In this document: positions 1-7,704 of the stretch, piece by piece
Layout: the number at the start of each line of letters is the position of its first letter
Position numbering within the stretch: the stretch's first letter is position 1
NCBI RefSeq assembly: GCF_002870965.1
Contig: NZ_PHSO01000001.1
Coordinates: 326,636-390,635, forward strand
Length of the DNA stretch: 64,000 nt
From: Tsuneonella flava
Lineage (GTDB): Bacteria > Pseudomonadota > Alphaproteobacteria > Sphingomonadales > Sphingomonadaceae
Reading direction: 5' to 3'
Made by a program: the position numbers and the translations under genes
Notes under the pieces: generated by a model
Told to the model about the DNA's origin: nothing
The model's input: only the letters and a program-made list of their open reading frames with translations
Database searches by the model: none

Positions 1-1190
1 TGCTGATTTCCGGCTTCGACATCCTGTTCTTCTGGGATGCGCGCATGGCGATGCAGGGCATCGAATTCATGGGCGAAGTGCCGTGGAAGCGGCTGTACCT
101 CCACGGCCTCGTCCGGGCGGACGACGGCAGCAAGATGTCGAAATCGAAAGGCAACGTGGTCGATCCGCTGGGCCTGATCGATGAATACGGCGCCGATGCG
201 CTGCGGTTCTTCATGGCGGCGATGGAAAGCCAGGGCCGCGACATCAAGATGGATAAGAGCCGGGTCGAGGGATACCGCAACTTCGCGACGAAGCTGTGGA
301 ACGCGACCCGTTATTGCCAGTCCAACGGCATCGGTGCGAGCGACACGCTGGCCGCGCCCGAAAGCCGCCTCGCCGTCAACACATGGATCATCGGCGAAGT
401 CACCGAATGCCTTGAGAAGCTGGATGCGGCAATGGCCGATCTGCGCTTCGATGCGGCGGCGAACACCGTCTATCACTTTGTATGGGACCGGTTCTGCGAC
501 TGGTATCTGGAGCTTATCAAGCCGGTGCTGGGCGCGGAGGAGGATTCCCCCGCCGCCACCGAAACCCGCGCCGTGGCCGGGTGGGTACTCGATCAGATTC
601 TGGTGATGCTGCACCCGTTCATGCCGTTCATCACCGAGGAACTGTGGCACGCACAGGGCGAACGCGCTTACGATCTGATCGTCGCCAAATGGCCCGATCC
701 GCGCGCCAGTGTCGATCCGGCGGCAAAGGCGGCCATCGACTGGGTAATCGACCTGACCACCGCCACCCGCGCAGCGAAGAACGAACTCGGCATCGCGCCG
801 GGGGCCAAGCTGGAAGCATGGGTCGCCAATCCCTCCGACGTGGCGACGCGCACGATCGAACGCAGCGCGGCAGCGATCGAACGCCTCGCTCGCCTGACTC
901 CGCTGCACGTGGGCGAAGCACCTGCCGGGGCCGCGATGCAAGTGACCGCGGGTGACGACGTGTTTGTGATCCCGCTGGAAGGCGTGGTCGATATCACCGC
1001 GGAAAAGGCCCGGCTGGAAAAGGCGCTGGCCACTTCGGAGAAAGAGGCGAAGTCGCTCGAAGGGCGGCTGTCCAACCCCAACTTTGTCGAACGCGCCAAG
1101 CCCGAAGCGGTGGAGAAAGCCCGCGCCGACCACGCCGCCCATTCGGCAGAGGCGGAACGGCTGAAGGCAGCGCTGGCCCGACTGGGGTAA
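1..1190 (+). CDS. valS: Valine--tRNA ligase, C-terminal part (5' end outside window)
   Basis: Charges tRNA-Val with valine in the cytoplasm. The reading frame is already open at base 3, so only the C-terminal part is seen (about 395 residues of a roughly 900-residue enzyme). The class I KMSKS signature ([13 protein letters not shown], bases about 129-167) sits at the end of the catalytic domain. It is followed by the helical anticodon-binding domain ([11 protein letters not shown]) and the C-terminal coiled-coil arm typical of ValRS ([20 protein letters not shown], then [15 protein letters not shown]). The coiled-coil arm and the [18 protein letters not shown] stretch separate it from IleRS and LeuRS. 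The frame ends in TAA at 1188-1190. Confidence 0.96.
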   Translation, partial: LISGFDILFFWDARMAMQGIEFMGEVPWKRLYLHGLVRADDGSKMSKSKGNVVDPLGLIDEYGADALRFFMAAMESQGRDIKMDKSRVEGYRNFATKLWNATRYCQSNGIGASDTLAAPESRLAVNTWIIGEVTECLEKLDAAMADLRFDAAANTVYHFVWDRFCDWYLELIKPVLGAEEDSPAATETRAVAGWVLDQILVMLHPFMPFITEELWHAQGERAYDLIVAKWPDPRASVDPAAKAAIDWVIDLTTATRAAKNELGIAPGAKLEAWVANPSDVATRTIERSAAAIERLARLTPLHVGEAPAGAAMQVTAGDDVFVIPLEGVVDITAEKARLEKALATSEKEAKSLEGRLSNPNFVERAKPEAVEKARADHAAHSAEAERLKAALARLG

Positions 1191-1251
1191 CTGTTCAGCC
1201 CCCGCCACGACAGTTGCGATGGGTGGGGGCGTCGGGCGATAGTTTGTCACA

Positions 1252-1446
1252 CGAAGGCACGGAGTGGGTTTGGTTCGGGGGTAGGGGGCCGCACTGCCGG
1301 TGGCTGGCCAATACTGTTGCGCGCCCCTCGTCATTGCGAGGAGCGCAGCGACGTGGCAATCCATCGCCTGCCCTCGCCCCCGCCACAACCGCTGCGATGG
1401 GCGAAACCTTCCCGCAATCGATTGCTTCGCTACGCTCGCAATGACG
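1252..1446. repeat. Dispersed palindromic repeat, copy 1 (complete)
   Basis: The left arm at about 1328-1364 (TCATTGCGAGGAGCGCAGCG, then ACGTGGCAATCCA) is answered by an inverted right arm at about 1413-1446 (GATTGCTTCGCTACGCTCGC, then AATGACGA). The two could form a long imperfect hairpin around a GC-rich middle. The bases before the left arm (about 1252-1325) are also shared, inverted, with the copy at 33470-33592. The arm sequence resembles CATTGCGAG...GCAATCC repeats that I recall from many bacterial genomes. That last point is recollection and was not searched. Confidence 0.75.
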
Positions 1447-1668
1447 AAGGGTGGGTTGGTGTGTAACGGGTGGAGTACTGAACGGGCGCCAGCCTGAGGG
1501 CACTGCGCCTCCAAGCAGAACACGCCACCCCGCACCCTTGCTTCCTCCCACATCCGCAAACCATTTTCCTAATCCCGCGCGCTGTGCGATGGGGCGGGGA
1601 TGACCACCTTCGCCCGCCGCTATCGCCACAATGGACCGGGACCATCCGCACCATACGGCCCGGGGCAG

Positions 1669-1700
1669 GTTTTTCTTCTTCAGGACAGTGTAACATGTGT
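1669..1700 (+). repeat. T-run/TCAGGACAGTGTAACATGTG motif, copy 1
   Basis: A T-rich run (GTTTTTCTTCTT) followed by CAGGACAGTGTAACATGTG. The same string recurs at 11766-11802 and 38468-38504. This copy lies about 40 bases upstream of the queE start. Here alone the motif continues into TAACACT, giving a near-palindrome (AGTGT...ACACT). Function is unknown; a protein-binding site or a small repeat family are both open. Confidence 0.6.
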
Positions 1701-1736
1701 AACACTCGTTCAGCCTCACCCTGCAAAGGCTGAACG

Positions 1737-2471
1737 ATGAAGCTGGTACTGGCGACACAGGCACCGGGCGAAGCGGAGATATTCGCTTCGCTGCAGGGCG
1801 AAGGGCCAAGCATGGGGCAGCCGAGCACTTTCGTGCGGCTGAGCCGCTGCAACCTCGCCTGCCAGTGGTGCGACACCGCCTACACCTGGCGGTTCGCAGG
1901 CGACAATCGCCCGCACCGCGATGCTGTCGATTTCGACCGCAAAGCCAACCAGTTATCGCTGGAGGTGGCAGATGTGGCCGAACGGATCGCCGCGCTGGCC
2001 CCGCGCCGCCTCGTCATCACCGGGGGAGAACCGCTGTTGCAGGCGGGCGCGCTGGCCGAACTGGCCGGCTTGCTGCCCGATCACCGGGTCGAGATCGAAA
2101 CCAACGGCACAGTCGCCCCGCCCGCACGGCTCGATATCCATGTCGATCAGTACAACGTCAGCCCCAAGCTGGCGCACAGCGGCAATCCCGCCGATCTGGC
2201 GCTGGTGCCCGAACGGCTGCACCACTGGGCAGGCGAACCGCGCGCGTTCTTCAAGTTCGTGATCGCCACGCCCGACGATGTGGACGAAGCGACAGCGCTG
2301 GTCCGCGCATACCATATCCCACCCGCCCGCGTGTTCCTGATGCCGGAAGGGACCGACAGCGCCACTTTGCGGGAACGCGAACGCTGGCTCGCGGCTTTGT
2401 GCCTGCAACACGGATATCGCATCAGCGACCGGCTCCACATCCACCTCTATGGGGATACCCGCGGCACATGA
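1737..2471 (+). CDS. queE: 7-carboxy-7-deazaguanine synthase (radical SAM)
   Basis: Converts 6-carboxy-tetrahydropterin to 7-carboxy-7-deazaguanine in queuosine (preQ0) biosynthesis. It is a 244-residue protein with a radical-SAM CxxxCxxC cluster at C38-C42-C45 (CNLACQWC), slightly different from the usual CxxxCxxC spacing residues but with the same periodicity. An early GEGPSMGQP substrate loop and the TGGEPLLQ motif of the SAM-binding region are also present. The length fits the family. The stop codon overlaps the start of the following MATE gene (ATGA), so the two are translationally coupled. No other queuosine gene is in the window. Confidence 0.92.
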   Translation: MKLVLATQAPGEAEIFASLQGEGPSMGQPSTFVRLSRCNLACQWCDTAYTWRFAGDNRPHRDAVDFDRKANQLSLEVADVAERIAALAPRRLVITGGEPLLQAGALAELAGLLPDHRVEIETNGTVAPPARLDIHVDQYNVSPKLAHSGNPADLALVPERLHHWAGEPRAFFKFVIATPDDVDEATALVRAYHIPPARVFLMPEGTDSATLRERERWLAALCLQHGYRISDRLHIHLYGDTRGT

Positions 2472-3937
2472 CCGACACGGTGCAATCCACTCCGCCGCGC
2501 AAAGGCGGTCCGCGCGATCTGACCAGCGGGCCGGTGCTGAAAACGCTGATCGCGTTCAGCTTGCCGACGCTGGCGGCCAACCTGCTGCAATCGCTGAACG
2601 GGACAGTCAATTCGATCTGGGTCGGGCGGCTGATCGGCAATGCCGCGCTGGCGGCAACCGCCAATGCCAATATCGTGATGTTCCTTGCCTTTGCCGCGAT
2701 CTTCGGGCTGGGCATGGCTGCTACGGTCAAGATGGGGCAGGCGTTCGGCGCGCGGCAAGTCGATGCCGCACGGCGCACGTTCGGCACGGCAGTCGGGCTG
2801 TGTCTTGCACTGGCGCTGATGGTCGCAGTGCTCGGCTGGATTTTGGCACCTGCTCTGCTCGATCTGCTCGGCACACCGGGCGATGCCTACGATCTGACGC
2901 TGACGTATCTCAGGATCATCTTCGTTGCGATCCCCGGCGGGATGCTGTCGGTGATGATCGCAATGGGCCTGCGCGGAGCGGGCGATGCGAAAACGCCGTT
3001 CCTGTTCATGGGCCTGTCGGTAGTGCTCGACATCGCACTCAACCCGCTGCTGATCGCAGGGGTCGGTCCGATCCCGGCGATGGGCATTGCCGGTTCCGCC
3101 ACGGCAACGGCAATTGCCGGCTACGTCTCGCTGTTCGCGCTTATCGCATGGCTATATGCGAAAGACCTGCCGCTGCGGCTGCGCGGGGCAGAGCTGGTGT
3201 ATCTCATCCCGCGCCGGGAAGAGCTTGGCTATATCGTCACCAAAGGGGTGCCGATGGGGGCGCAGATGCTGCTCATCTCATCGGCAGGCATTGTCATGGT
3301 CGGGCTGGTCAACCGCGAAGGGCTGATCGCCACAGCTGCCTATGGCGCGTCGCTGCAATTGTGGACTTATCTCCAGATGCCCGCGATGGCGATCAGCGCC
3401 GCAGCCAGCGCGATGGCAGCGCAAGCCATTGGCGCAGGGCTGACAGAAGTGCGGCTGGATCAGATCAGCCGCGCGGGGATCGTCACCAATCTGGTGCTGA
3501 CCGGGGTGCTGACTGCGCTGCTGCTGCAGTTCGACCGGGCCGCACTTGTGCTGTTCCTCGGGCCGGATAGCCCTGCGGTGCCGCTGGCCCGCCATATCCA
3601 GTTCCTCGCCAGCTGGAGCTTCATCCTGTTCGGAGTAACGATCGTGCTGTTCGGCACGATGCGCGCAGGCGGCGTGGTATGGACGCCGCTGGTGATCCTT
3701 GGTCTGGCGATGTTCCCGGTGCGGCTGGGCTTTATCGAGATCATGCGGCCCACGCTGGGGCAGGATGCGATCTGGATCGCCTTCCCGGTCGGATCGCTGG
3801 TGACGGTGCTGCTGGCCGCACTCGCCTACACCCGCCCCGGCTGGCGCAGCAAAGCCCGCGCGATCAGCCCGCAGGAAGCAGCCGAAGAAGTGCAGGCCGA
3901 TGGCGAACCGGTGGGGCGCTTTGTCCCCGACATCTGA
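2468..3937 (+). CDS. MATE family multidrug/toxin efflux transporter
   Basis: A 489-residue inner-membrane protein of the MATE fold (about 12 hydrophobic segments in two related halves), expected to export cationic compounds or metabolites in exchange for Na+ or H+. Family features include the N-terminal GPVLKTLIAFSLPTLAANLL segment, then NGTVNSIWVGRLIGN and the MGLRGAGDAKTPF loop between helices. The ATG at 2468 was chosen because it overlaps the queE stop as ATGA; an upstream extension in this frame would lie inside queE. The substrate cannot be told from sequence. It ends 13 bases before the TA site of the MITE. Confidence 0.9.
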   Translation: MTDTVQSTPPRKGGPRDLTSGPVLKTLIAFSLPTLAANLLQSLNGTVNSIWVGRLIGNAALAATANANIVMFLAFAAIFGLGMAATVKMGQAFGARQVDAARRTFGTAVGLCLALALMVAVLGWILAPALLDLLGTPGDAYDLTLTYLRIIFVAIPGGMLSVMIAMGLRGAGDAKTPFLFMGLSVVLDIALNPLLIAGVGPIPAMGIAGSATATAIAGYVSLFALIAWLYAKDLPLRLRGAELVYLIPRREELGYIVTKGVPMGAQMLLISSAGIVMVGLVNREGLIATAAYGASLQLWTYLQMPAMAISAAASAMAAQAIGAGLTEVRLDQISRAGIVTNLVLTGVLTALLLQFDRAALVLFLGPDSPAVPLARHIQFLASWSFILFGVTIVLFGTMRAGGVVWTPLVILGLAMFPVRLGFIEIMRPTLGQDAIWIAFPVGSLVTVLLAALAYTRPGWRSKARAISPQEAAEEVQADGEPVGRFVPDI

Positions 3938-3952
3938 CGGCTGCGCGGCTTA

Positions 3953-4216
3953 GGCTCAGGACCCATCACTGGTGCCATTGAGGTTTGAAGCAAAATGGCT
4001 CAGCGCAAGGAGAAAGGGCGCAGGAATATGTCAATATTTCAAGACCTTTCGACGCAGCGATGGGCCATTTTGGTCAAATCCCTGCGGGATGTCCAGATGG
4101 CTTCCATCTCAGGCCAAACCGCCCTTGGAAAGGCATATAGCCTTCCCGGCAGGCTGTTTGGCGCGATATGTTCGCCATTTGGACGCCTCAACGGCGCCAG
4201 TGATGGGTCCTGAGCC
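3953..4216. mobile_element. MITE-like element, copy A (264 bp, TA target)
   Basis: Both ends carry near-perfect terminal inverted repeats starting GGCTCAGGACCCATCACTGG and extending about 30 bases. TA flanks each side (3951-3952 and 4217-4218), as expected for TA-targeting families such as IS630/Tc1 or some IS5 groups. A second, inverted copy starts at 63780. A 72-codon frame (3995-4213) runs through the element and stays open in the other copy. The differences between copies are mostly amino-acid changing, with one 15-base length difference, so I treat the element as non-coding. No transposase is present. Confidence 0.8.
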
Positions 4217-5892
4217 TAGCCGCCCTGCGAACGCCAGCGCTGGACGATACGGTGAACCCGCTCCTCCTCGCCGCCGGACTGGCGCCACAGATCGACGAAA
4301 CTGGGGTCTTCCGACGCGGGGCGCTTGGCCTCTTCCAGATTGTCGAACGACACGCGAACTGGGATCGCCACACCTTCGCCGCACACAATGCATTCGCGGT
4401 TCCGCAGCGCCGGGATCGAATCGAGAAAACCGCGCGCCCCTTCGGGCATCGCCGCCTTCACGAACGACTGGTCGCGCTCGTTGTTCAGGCGCATCGCGAT
4501 GATCGTGCCGCACTGCGACAGCACCCCTTCGGCAAGGTCGCTTGGCCGCTGCGTGATAAGGCCCAGGCTGATGCCGTATTTGCGCCCTTCCTTGGCAATG
4601 CGGCTGAGAATGCGGCCGACACTGGAATCGTCGGCATGTTTCTCGCTCGGCACGTATCGGTGGGCCTCTTCGCAAACCAGCAGGATCGGGCGCGTCTTCT
4701 CATCCCGGCCCCAGATGGCAAAGTCGAACACCAGACGGCTCAACACCGCAACCACAGTGCTGGTGATGTCGGACGGAACGCCCGACACGTCGATGATCGA
4801 AATCGGCCTGCCGTCGCCCGGCATACGGAAGATGCGGCACAGGAAATCGGCCATCGTATCGCCCACCAGCATGCCGGAGAACATGAACTGGTAACGCGGA
4901 TCGGCCTTCAGCTCGTCGAGCTTGGTCTTCAGCCGCATATAGGGTGCGGTGTTGGTCGATTTGTCGAGCTTGCCCATCTCGTTCTGGATCTCGTTCGAGA
5001 GGTCCGAGAGGAGATAGGGGATCGGGCTGTCGACCGTGATCTTGCCCATGCTTTCCGCCAGCCGGTTCTTCGACCGGGCGCGCAGCAGGCATTTGGCGAG
5101 AATATCGGCATCGACCTGCCGGTCATTGCCCGTGCGGGTCAGCAGAACTTCGCAGTGCTCTTCGAAGTTCATCAGCCAGTACGGCATCTGCAGGTTGCTG
5201 ACGTCGAGAACCATCCCGTTGTTTCTGAACGCAGCGGCATATTCGCCGTGAGGGTCCACCATTACGATATGCCCTTCCGGCGCCGCTTCGCAAATACGGT
5301 GCAAAATCAGCGCGGCGCTGGTCGATTTGCCGGTGCCGGTCGAACCGAGCAGCGCGAAATGCTTGCCCAGCATGGCATCGACATACAGCCCGGCGCGGAT
5401 ATCGCGGGTGGGATAAACAGTGCCGATCGGGATCGAAGTGCGACCGTCCGACGCGTAAATCTGGCGCAAGTCGGCAGTCGTTGTCGGATAGACGTATGCA
5501 CCCGATATCGGGTAGCGGGTAACGCCGCGGCGGAATGCGTGAATCCGCCCCGTCAGCTTCTCTTCCAGCCCTTCGCCCAGAAAATCGACATCGGCGATGA
5601 TCCCGCCGTTCTGCCGCCGATCCTGCTTCTGATTGCGAACGCTGGCGAGCAGCCATGCATTGCCGACCCGAATCTTGACCTGATTGCCGACTTGTCCGGC
5701 CAATGCCACCGAAGGATCTTCATCCTTCATGCATTCGTTCAAACGCTGGAGATCGAGCGCGATCTGCGACCCGGCCCCCGCAACGTCCAGCAAAACGCCA
5801 ATCGGCTGCGAGGCATTGTCTTCGCCATCGCCCAGAAGATGATCGGTAGAGGCCGCCTGTTCGCGAAGCCCCGGTGCACTCATGTCGGTCAT
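4216..5892 (-). CDS. HerA-like hexameric ATPase (DUF87 domain)
   Basis: A 558-residue P-loop ATPase of the HerA/FtsK superfamily. HerA proteins are DNA-pumping motors that act with a nuclease in end processing; that role is inferred from the family only. The Walker A GSTGTGKST is at about residues 183-191, preceded by a beta-barrel-like N-terminal region (about 30-135). The Walker B RPILLVCEEAHRYVP lies late in the core, followed by the arginine/sensor region (LITQRPSDL). I chose ATG 5892 (MTDMSAPG), which has a GGGGACAGG stretch upstream; an in-frame TTG lies further out. No NurA nuclease gene is adjacent. The TAG stop is completed by the first base of the MITE. Confidence 0.82.
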   Translation of the reverse strand: MTDMSAPGLREQAASTDHLLGDGEDNASQPIGVLLDVAGAGSQIALDLQRLNECMKDEDPSVALAGQVGNQVKIRVGNAWLLASVRNQKQDRRQNGGIIADVDFLGEGLEEKLTGRIHAFRRGVTRYPISGAYVYPTTTADLRQIYASDGRTSIPIGTVYPTRDIRAGLYVDAMLGKHFALLGSTGTGKSTSAALILHRICEAAPEGHIVMVDPHGEYAAAFRNNGMVLDVSNLQMPYWLMNFEEHCEVLLTRTGNDRQVDADILAKCLLRARSKNRLAESMGKITVDSPIPYLLSDLSNEIQNEMGKLDKSTNTAPYMRLKTKLDELKADPRYQFMFSGMLVGDTMADFLCRIFRMPGDGRPISIIDVSGVPSDITSTVVAVLSRLVFDFAIWGRDEKTRPILLVCEEAHRYVPSEKHADDSSVGRILSRIAKEGRKYGISLGLITQRPSDLAEGVLSQCGTIIAMRLNNERDQSFVKAAMPEGARGFLDSIPALRNRECIVCGEGVAIPVRVSFDNLEEAKRPASEDPSFVDLWRQSGGEEERVHRIVQRWRSQGG

Positions 5893-5988
5893 TCTCGAAC
5901 CTGTCCCCAATTGGTTCCCCCGACGCGTATCTAGAGGAGACAGGGTTAAGATGCGGTCAACGCCGGTCAGGCTGCCGCTGAGGCGGCA

Positions 5989-6744
5989 TCAGCCCATCGC
6001 GAACAACCGGCCTGCGATCCAGCCCATCGCGGTGGAGAGAGCAACCGCCAGCAGCCCGTACCAGAACGACCATATCTGGGCGAACACCTCGATAAACCGT
6101 TCGAAGCCCACTTTCCGCACATCGACTTTCGCGATAGCGGACGAGACGACACGACCATCGGAAATAGCAAAGGTTTCTGCGGTATATGTCCCGGTTTGCA
6201 CGCTGGAAGGCAGCGCGATGCGCGCCTGATACAGCACCCCTCCGCTCAGCTTCACACCGTGCATGTCTTCCTTGTAGAGACCCTTACGACGCTTCAGATC
6301 GACCAGACCGCTGGTGAAGCGAACCTGCTCTTCCGGGTTGATCGTACCCGATGGGGATAGCTGGATGTAATCGTTACCAAGCTCGTAAATCGCTGCGGTA
6401 CGATCATCGACGATATCCTTCACCGGGCGGGAGGCAGCGACCGCGAAGAACGACGGGGCAGAGCGGAAATCGGTGCTGTCGGCGTTGACCCAGATGCCGC
6501 CGATCCGGCTCTTCTCGCGAATACGCACCGCTTCGGTCGGCCCCTTGAGCACCACGACGATATCGTATCCCCGTGCCGCCCGTGTCCCTGCCGGGTCGAG
6601 CACTGCGCCGAACAGCAGCAGATTGGTGCCGGTGAACCCCTGCTGCACCTGAATTTCGTGCTGGCTCACTTCCGGCACCAGTATCGGTTCGCGTGCCGCA
6701 GTCAGCATCAGCAATGCCGCGAACAGGAAGCCGATGCGGATCAC
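5989..6744 (-). CDS. TIGR02186-like membrane-anchored protein
   Basis: A 251-residue protein with an N-terminal signal or anchor (residues 1-17), an extracytoplasmic domain, and one C-terminal transmembrane helix (about 222-247). It resembles the TIGR02186 family of alphaproteobacterial proteins found beside TauE/SafE exporters; the family has no defined biochemical role. The start overlaps the stop of the TauE gene (ATGA), so the pair is probably one transcript and one functional unit, for example a periplasmic accessory of the anion exporter. That role is inferred from context only. Confidence 0.75.
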   Translation of the reverse strand: MIRIGFLFAALLMLTAAREPILVPEVSQHEIQVQQGFTGTNLLLFGAVLDPAGTRAARGYDIVVVLKGPTEAVRIREKSRIGGIWVNADSTDFRSAPSFFAVAASRPVKDIVDDRTAAIYELGNDYIQLSPSGTINPEEQVRFTSGLVDLKRRKGLYKEDMHGVKLSGGVLYQARIALPSSVQTGTYTAETFAISDGRVVSSAIAKVDVRKVGFERFIEVFAQIWSFWYGLLAVALSTAMGWIAGRLFAMG

Positions 6745-7658
6745 AGCGGGATCACCGTGAATATCTCATCCGGTCGCACGCTCAGACCATAGAGCATTCG
6801 CAAGGCGATCAGCAGCACGATGGCGGCGAGGATGAAACGCAGCGATTCAGGCTTGGCCTTCTGCGCCAGCATCGAGCCGAGTTGAGCGCCCGACACCGAA
6901 CCAAGCAACAGCAGGGCGGCAAGTACGATATCGACCGCCTTCGTCGTCAACGCGTGCATCATGGTCGATACCATCGTCACGAACATGACGTTGAACAGGC
7001 TGGTGCCGACCACAACACCCGCGCTCATCCCCAGAATGTAGAGCATCGCCGGCACGAGGATGAAGCCGCCGCCCACCCCCATCAGCATCGTCAGAATGCC
7101 GACGAACATGCCCAGCAGCAACGGCGCCAGCGGCGAGATATACAGACCCGAGCGATAGAACCGCCAGCGCAGTGGCAAGCTGGCAACCAGTGGGTGATGC
7201 CGCCGCTTGGCCGCGCGCGGACGCCCTTCGCCAGAGCGGTTGGCCTTGATTGCGCCCCATGATTCCTTGGCCATCAGCGTGCCGATCGTGCCCAGCAGGA
7301 CGACATAGAGAATATTGATCGCAGTATCGATCTGGCCAACGGATTCGAGGAAGTTGAACAGCAAGGCCCCCAGCCCGGTGCCAAGGACACCGCCAACCAC
7401 GGTGACACCGCCCATCTGGTAATCGACACCGCCCCGGCGGCTATGCGCGATAACCCCCGAAACGCTGGCCCCGGTCACCTGTGTCGTAGCGGAAGCGGCC
7501 GCGACAGTGGGGGGAATGCCGTAGAAGATCATCAGCGGCGTCGTCAGGAAACCGCCGCCCACTCCGAACAGGCCCGACAGAACGCCCGTAAGCGCGCCGA
7601 GCAGGACGATAACCAGCCCGTTGACCGACAGGTTCGCGATCGGGAGGTATACGTCCAT
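6741..7658 (-). CDS. TauE/SafE family sulfite/organosulfonate exporter
   Basis: A 305-residue multi-pass membrane protein with the duplicated TauE/SafE layout: GLFGVGGGFLTTPLMIF near the N-terminus and a second MLMGVGGGFILVPAM repeat after residue 190. The family exports sulfite, sulfoacetate or related anions. The cytoplasmic loop between the halves is basic (RPRAAKRRHH). It is the first gene of a pair with the TIGR02186-like protein, whose start it overlaps. The exact anion is not determinable here. The ATG start has a plausible AGGGA upstream. Confidence 0.88.
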   Translation of the reverse strand: MDVYLPIANLSVNGLVIVLLGALTGVLSGLFGVGGGFLTTPLMIFYGIPPTVAAASATTQVTGASVSGVIAHSRRGGVDYQMGGVTVVGGVLGTGLGALLFNFLESVGQIDTAINILYVVLLGTIGTLMAKESWGAIKANRSGEGRPRAAKRRHHPLVASLPLRWRFYRSGLYISPLAPLLLGMFVGILTMLMGVGGGFILVPAMLYILGMSAGVVVGTSLFNVMFVTMVSTMMHALTTKAVDIVLAALLLLGSVSGAQLGSMLAQKAKPESLRFILAAIVLLIALRMLYGLSVRPDEIFTVIPL

Positions 7659-7704
7659 AGCGAATCCCTAGTCGCATGGTGCGACGGTTGGAAGTGCCGT
7701 GTGA

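Larger units (their letters stand above)
1191..1736. other. Repeat-bearing intergenic spacer, no gene seen
   Basis: About 545 bases between valS and queE. Frames here have no recognisable product, no good ribosome-binding site and no family resemblance. The spacer holds one palindromic dispersed repeat (about 1252-1446) and one copy of the T-run/TCAGGACAGTGTAACATGTG motif (1669-1700). The rest, roughly 1450-1665, is GC-rich sequence in which nothing specific is visible. Confidence 0.7.

Noticed and set aside
3995..4213. 72-codon frame inside the MITE, kept open in both copies
   Set aside because: Most differences between copies change amino acids, the stop is made by the terminal repeat, and there is no family match; treated as non-coding.
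4252..5934. Long open frame (about 560 codons) on the plus strand opposite the HerA-like gene
   Set aside because: Antisense shadow of a real gene with clear P-loop motifs; the plus-strand translation has no domain and arises from GC-rich codon bias.
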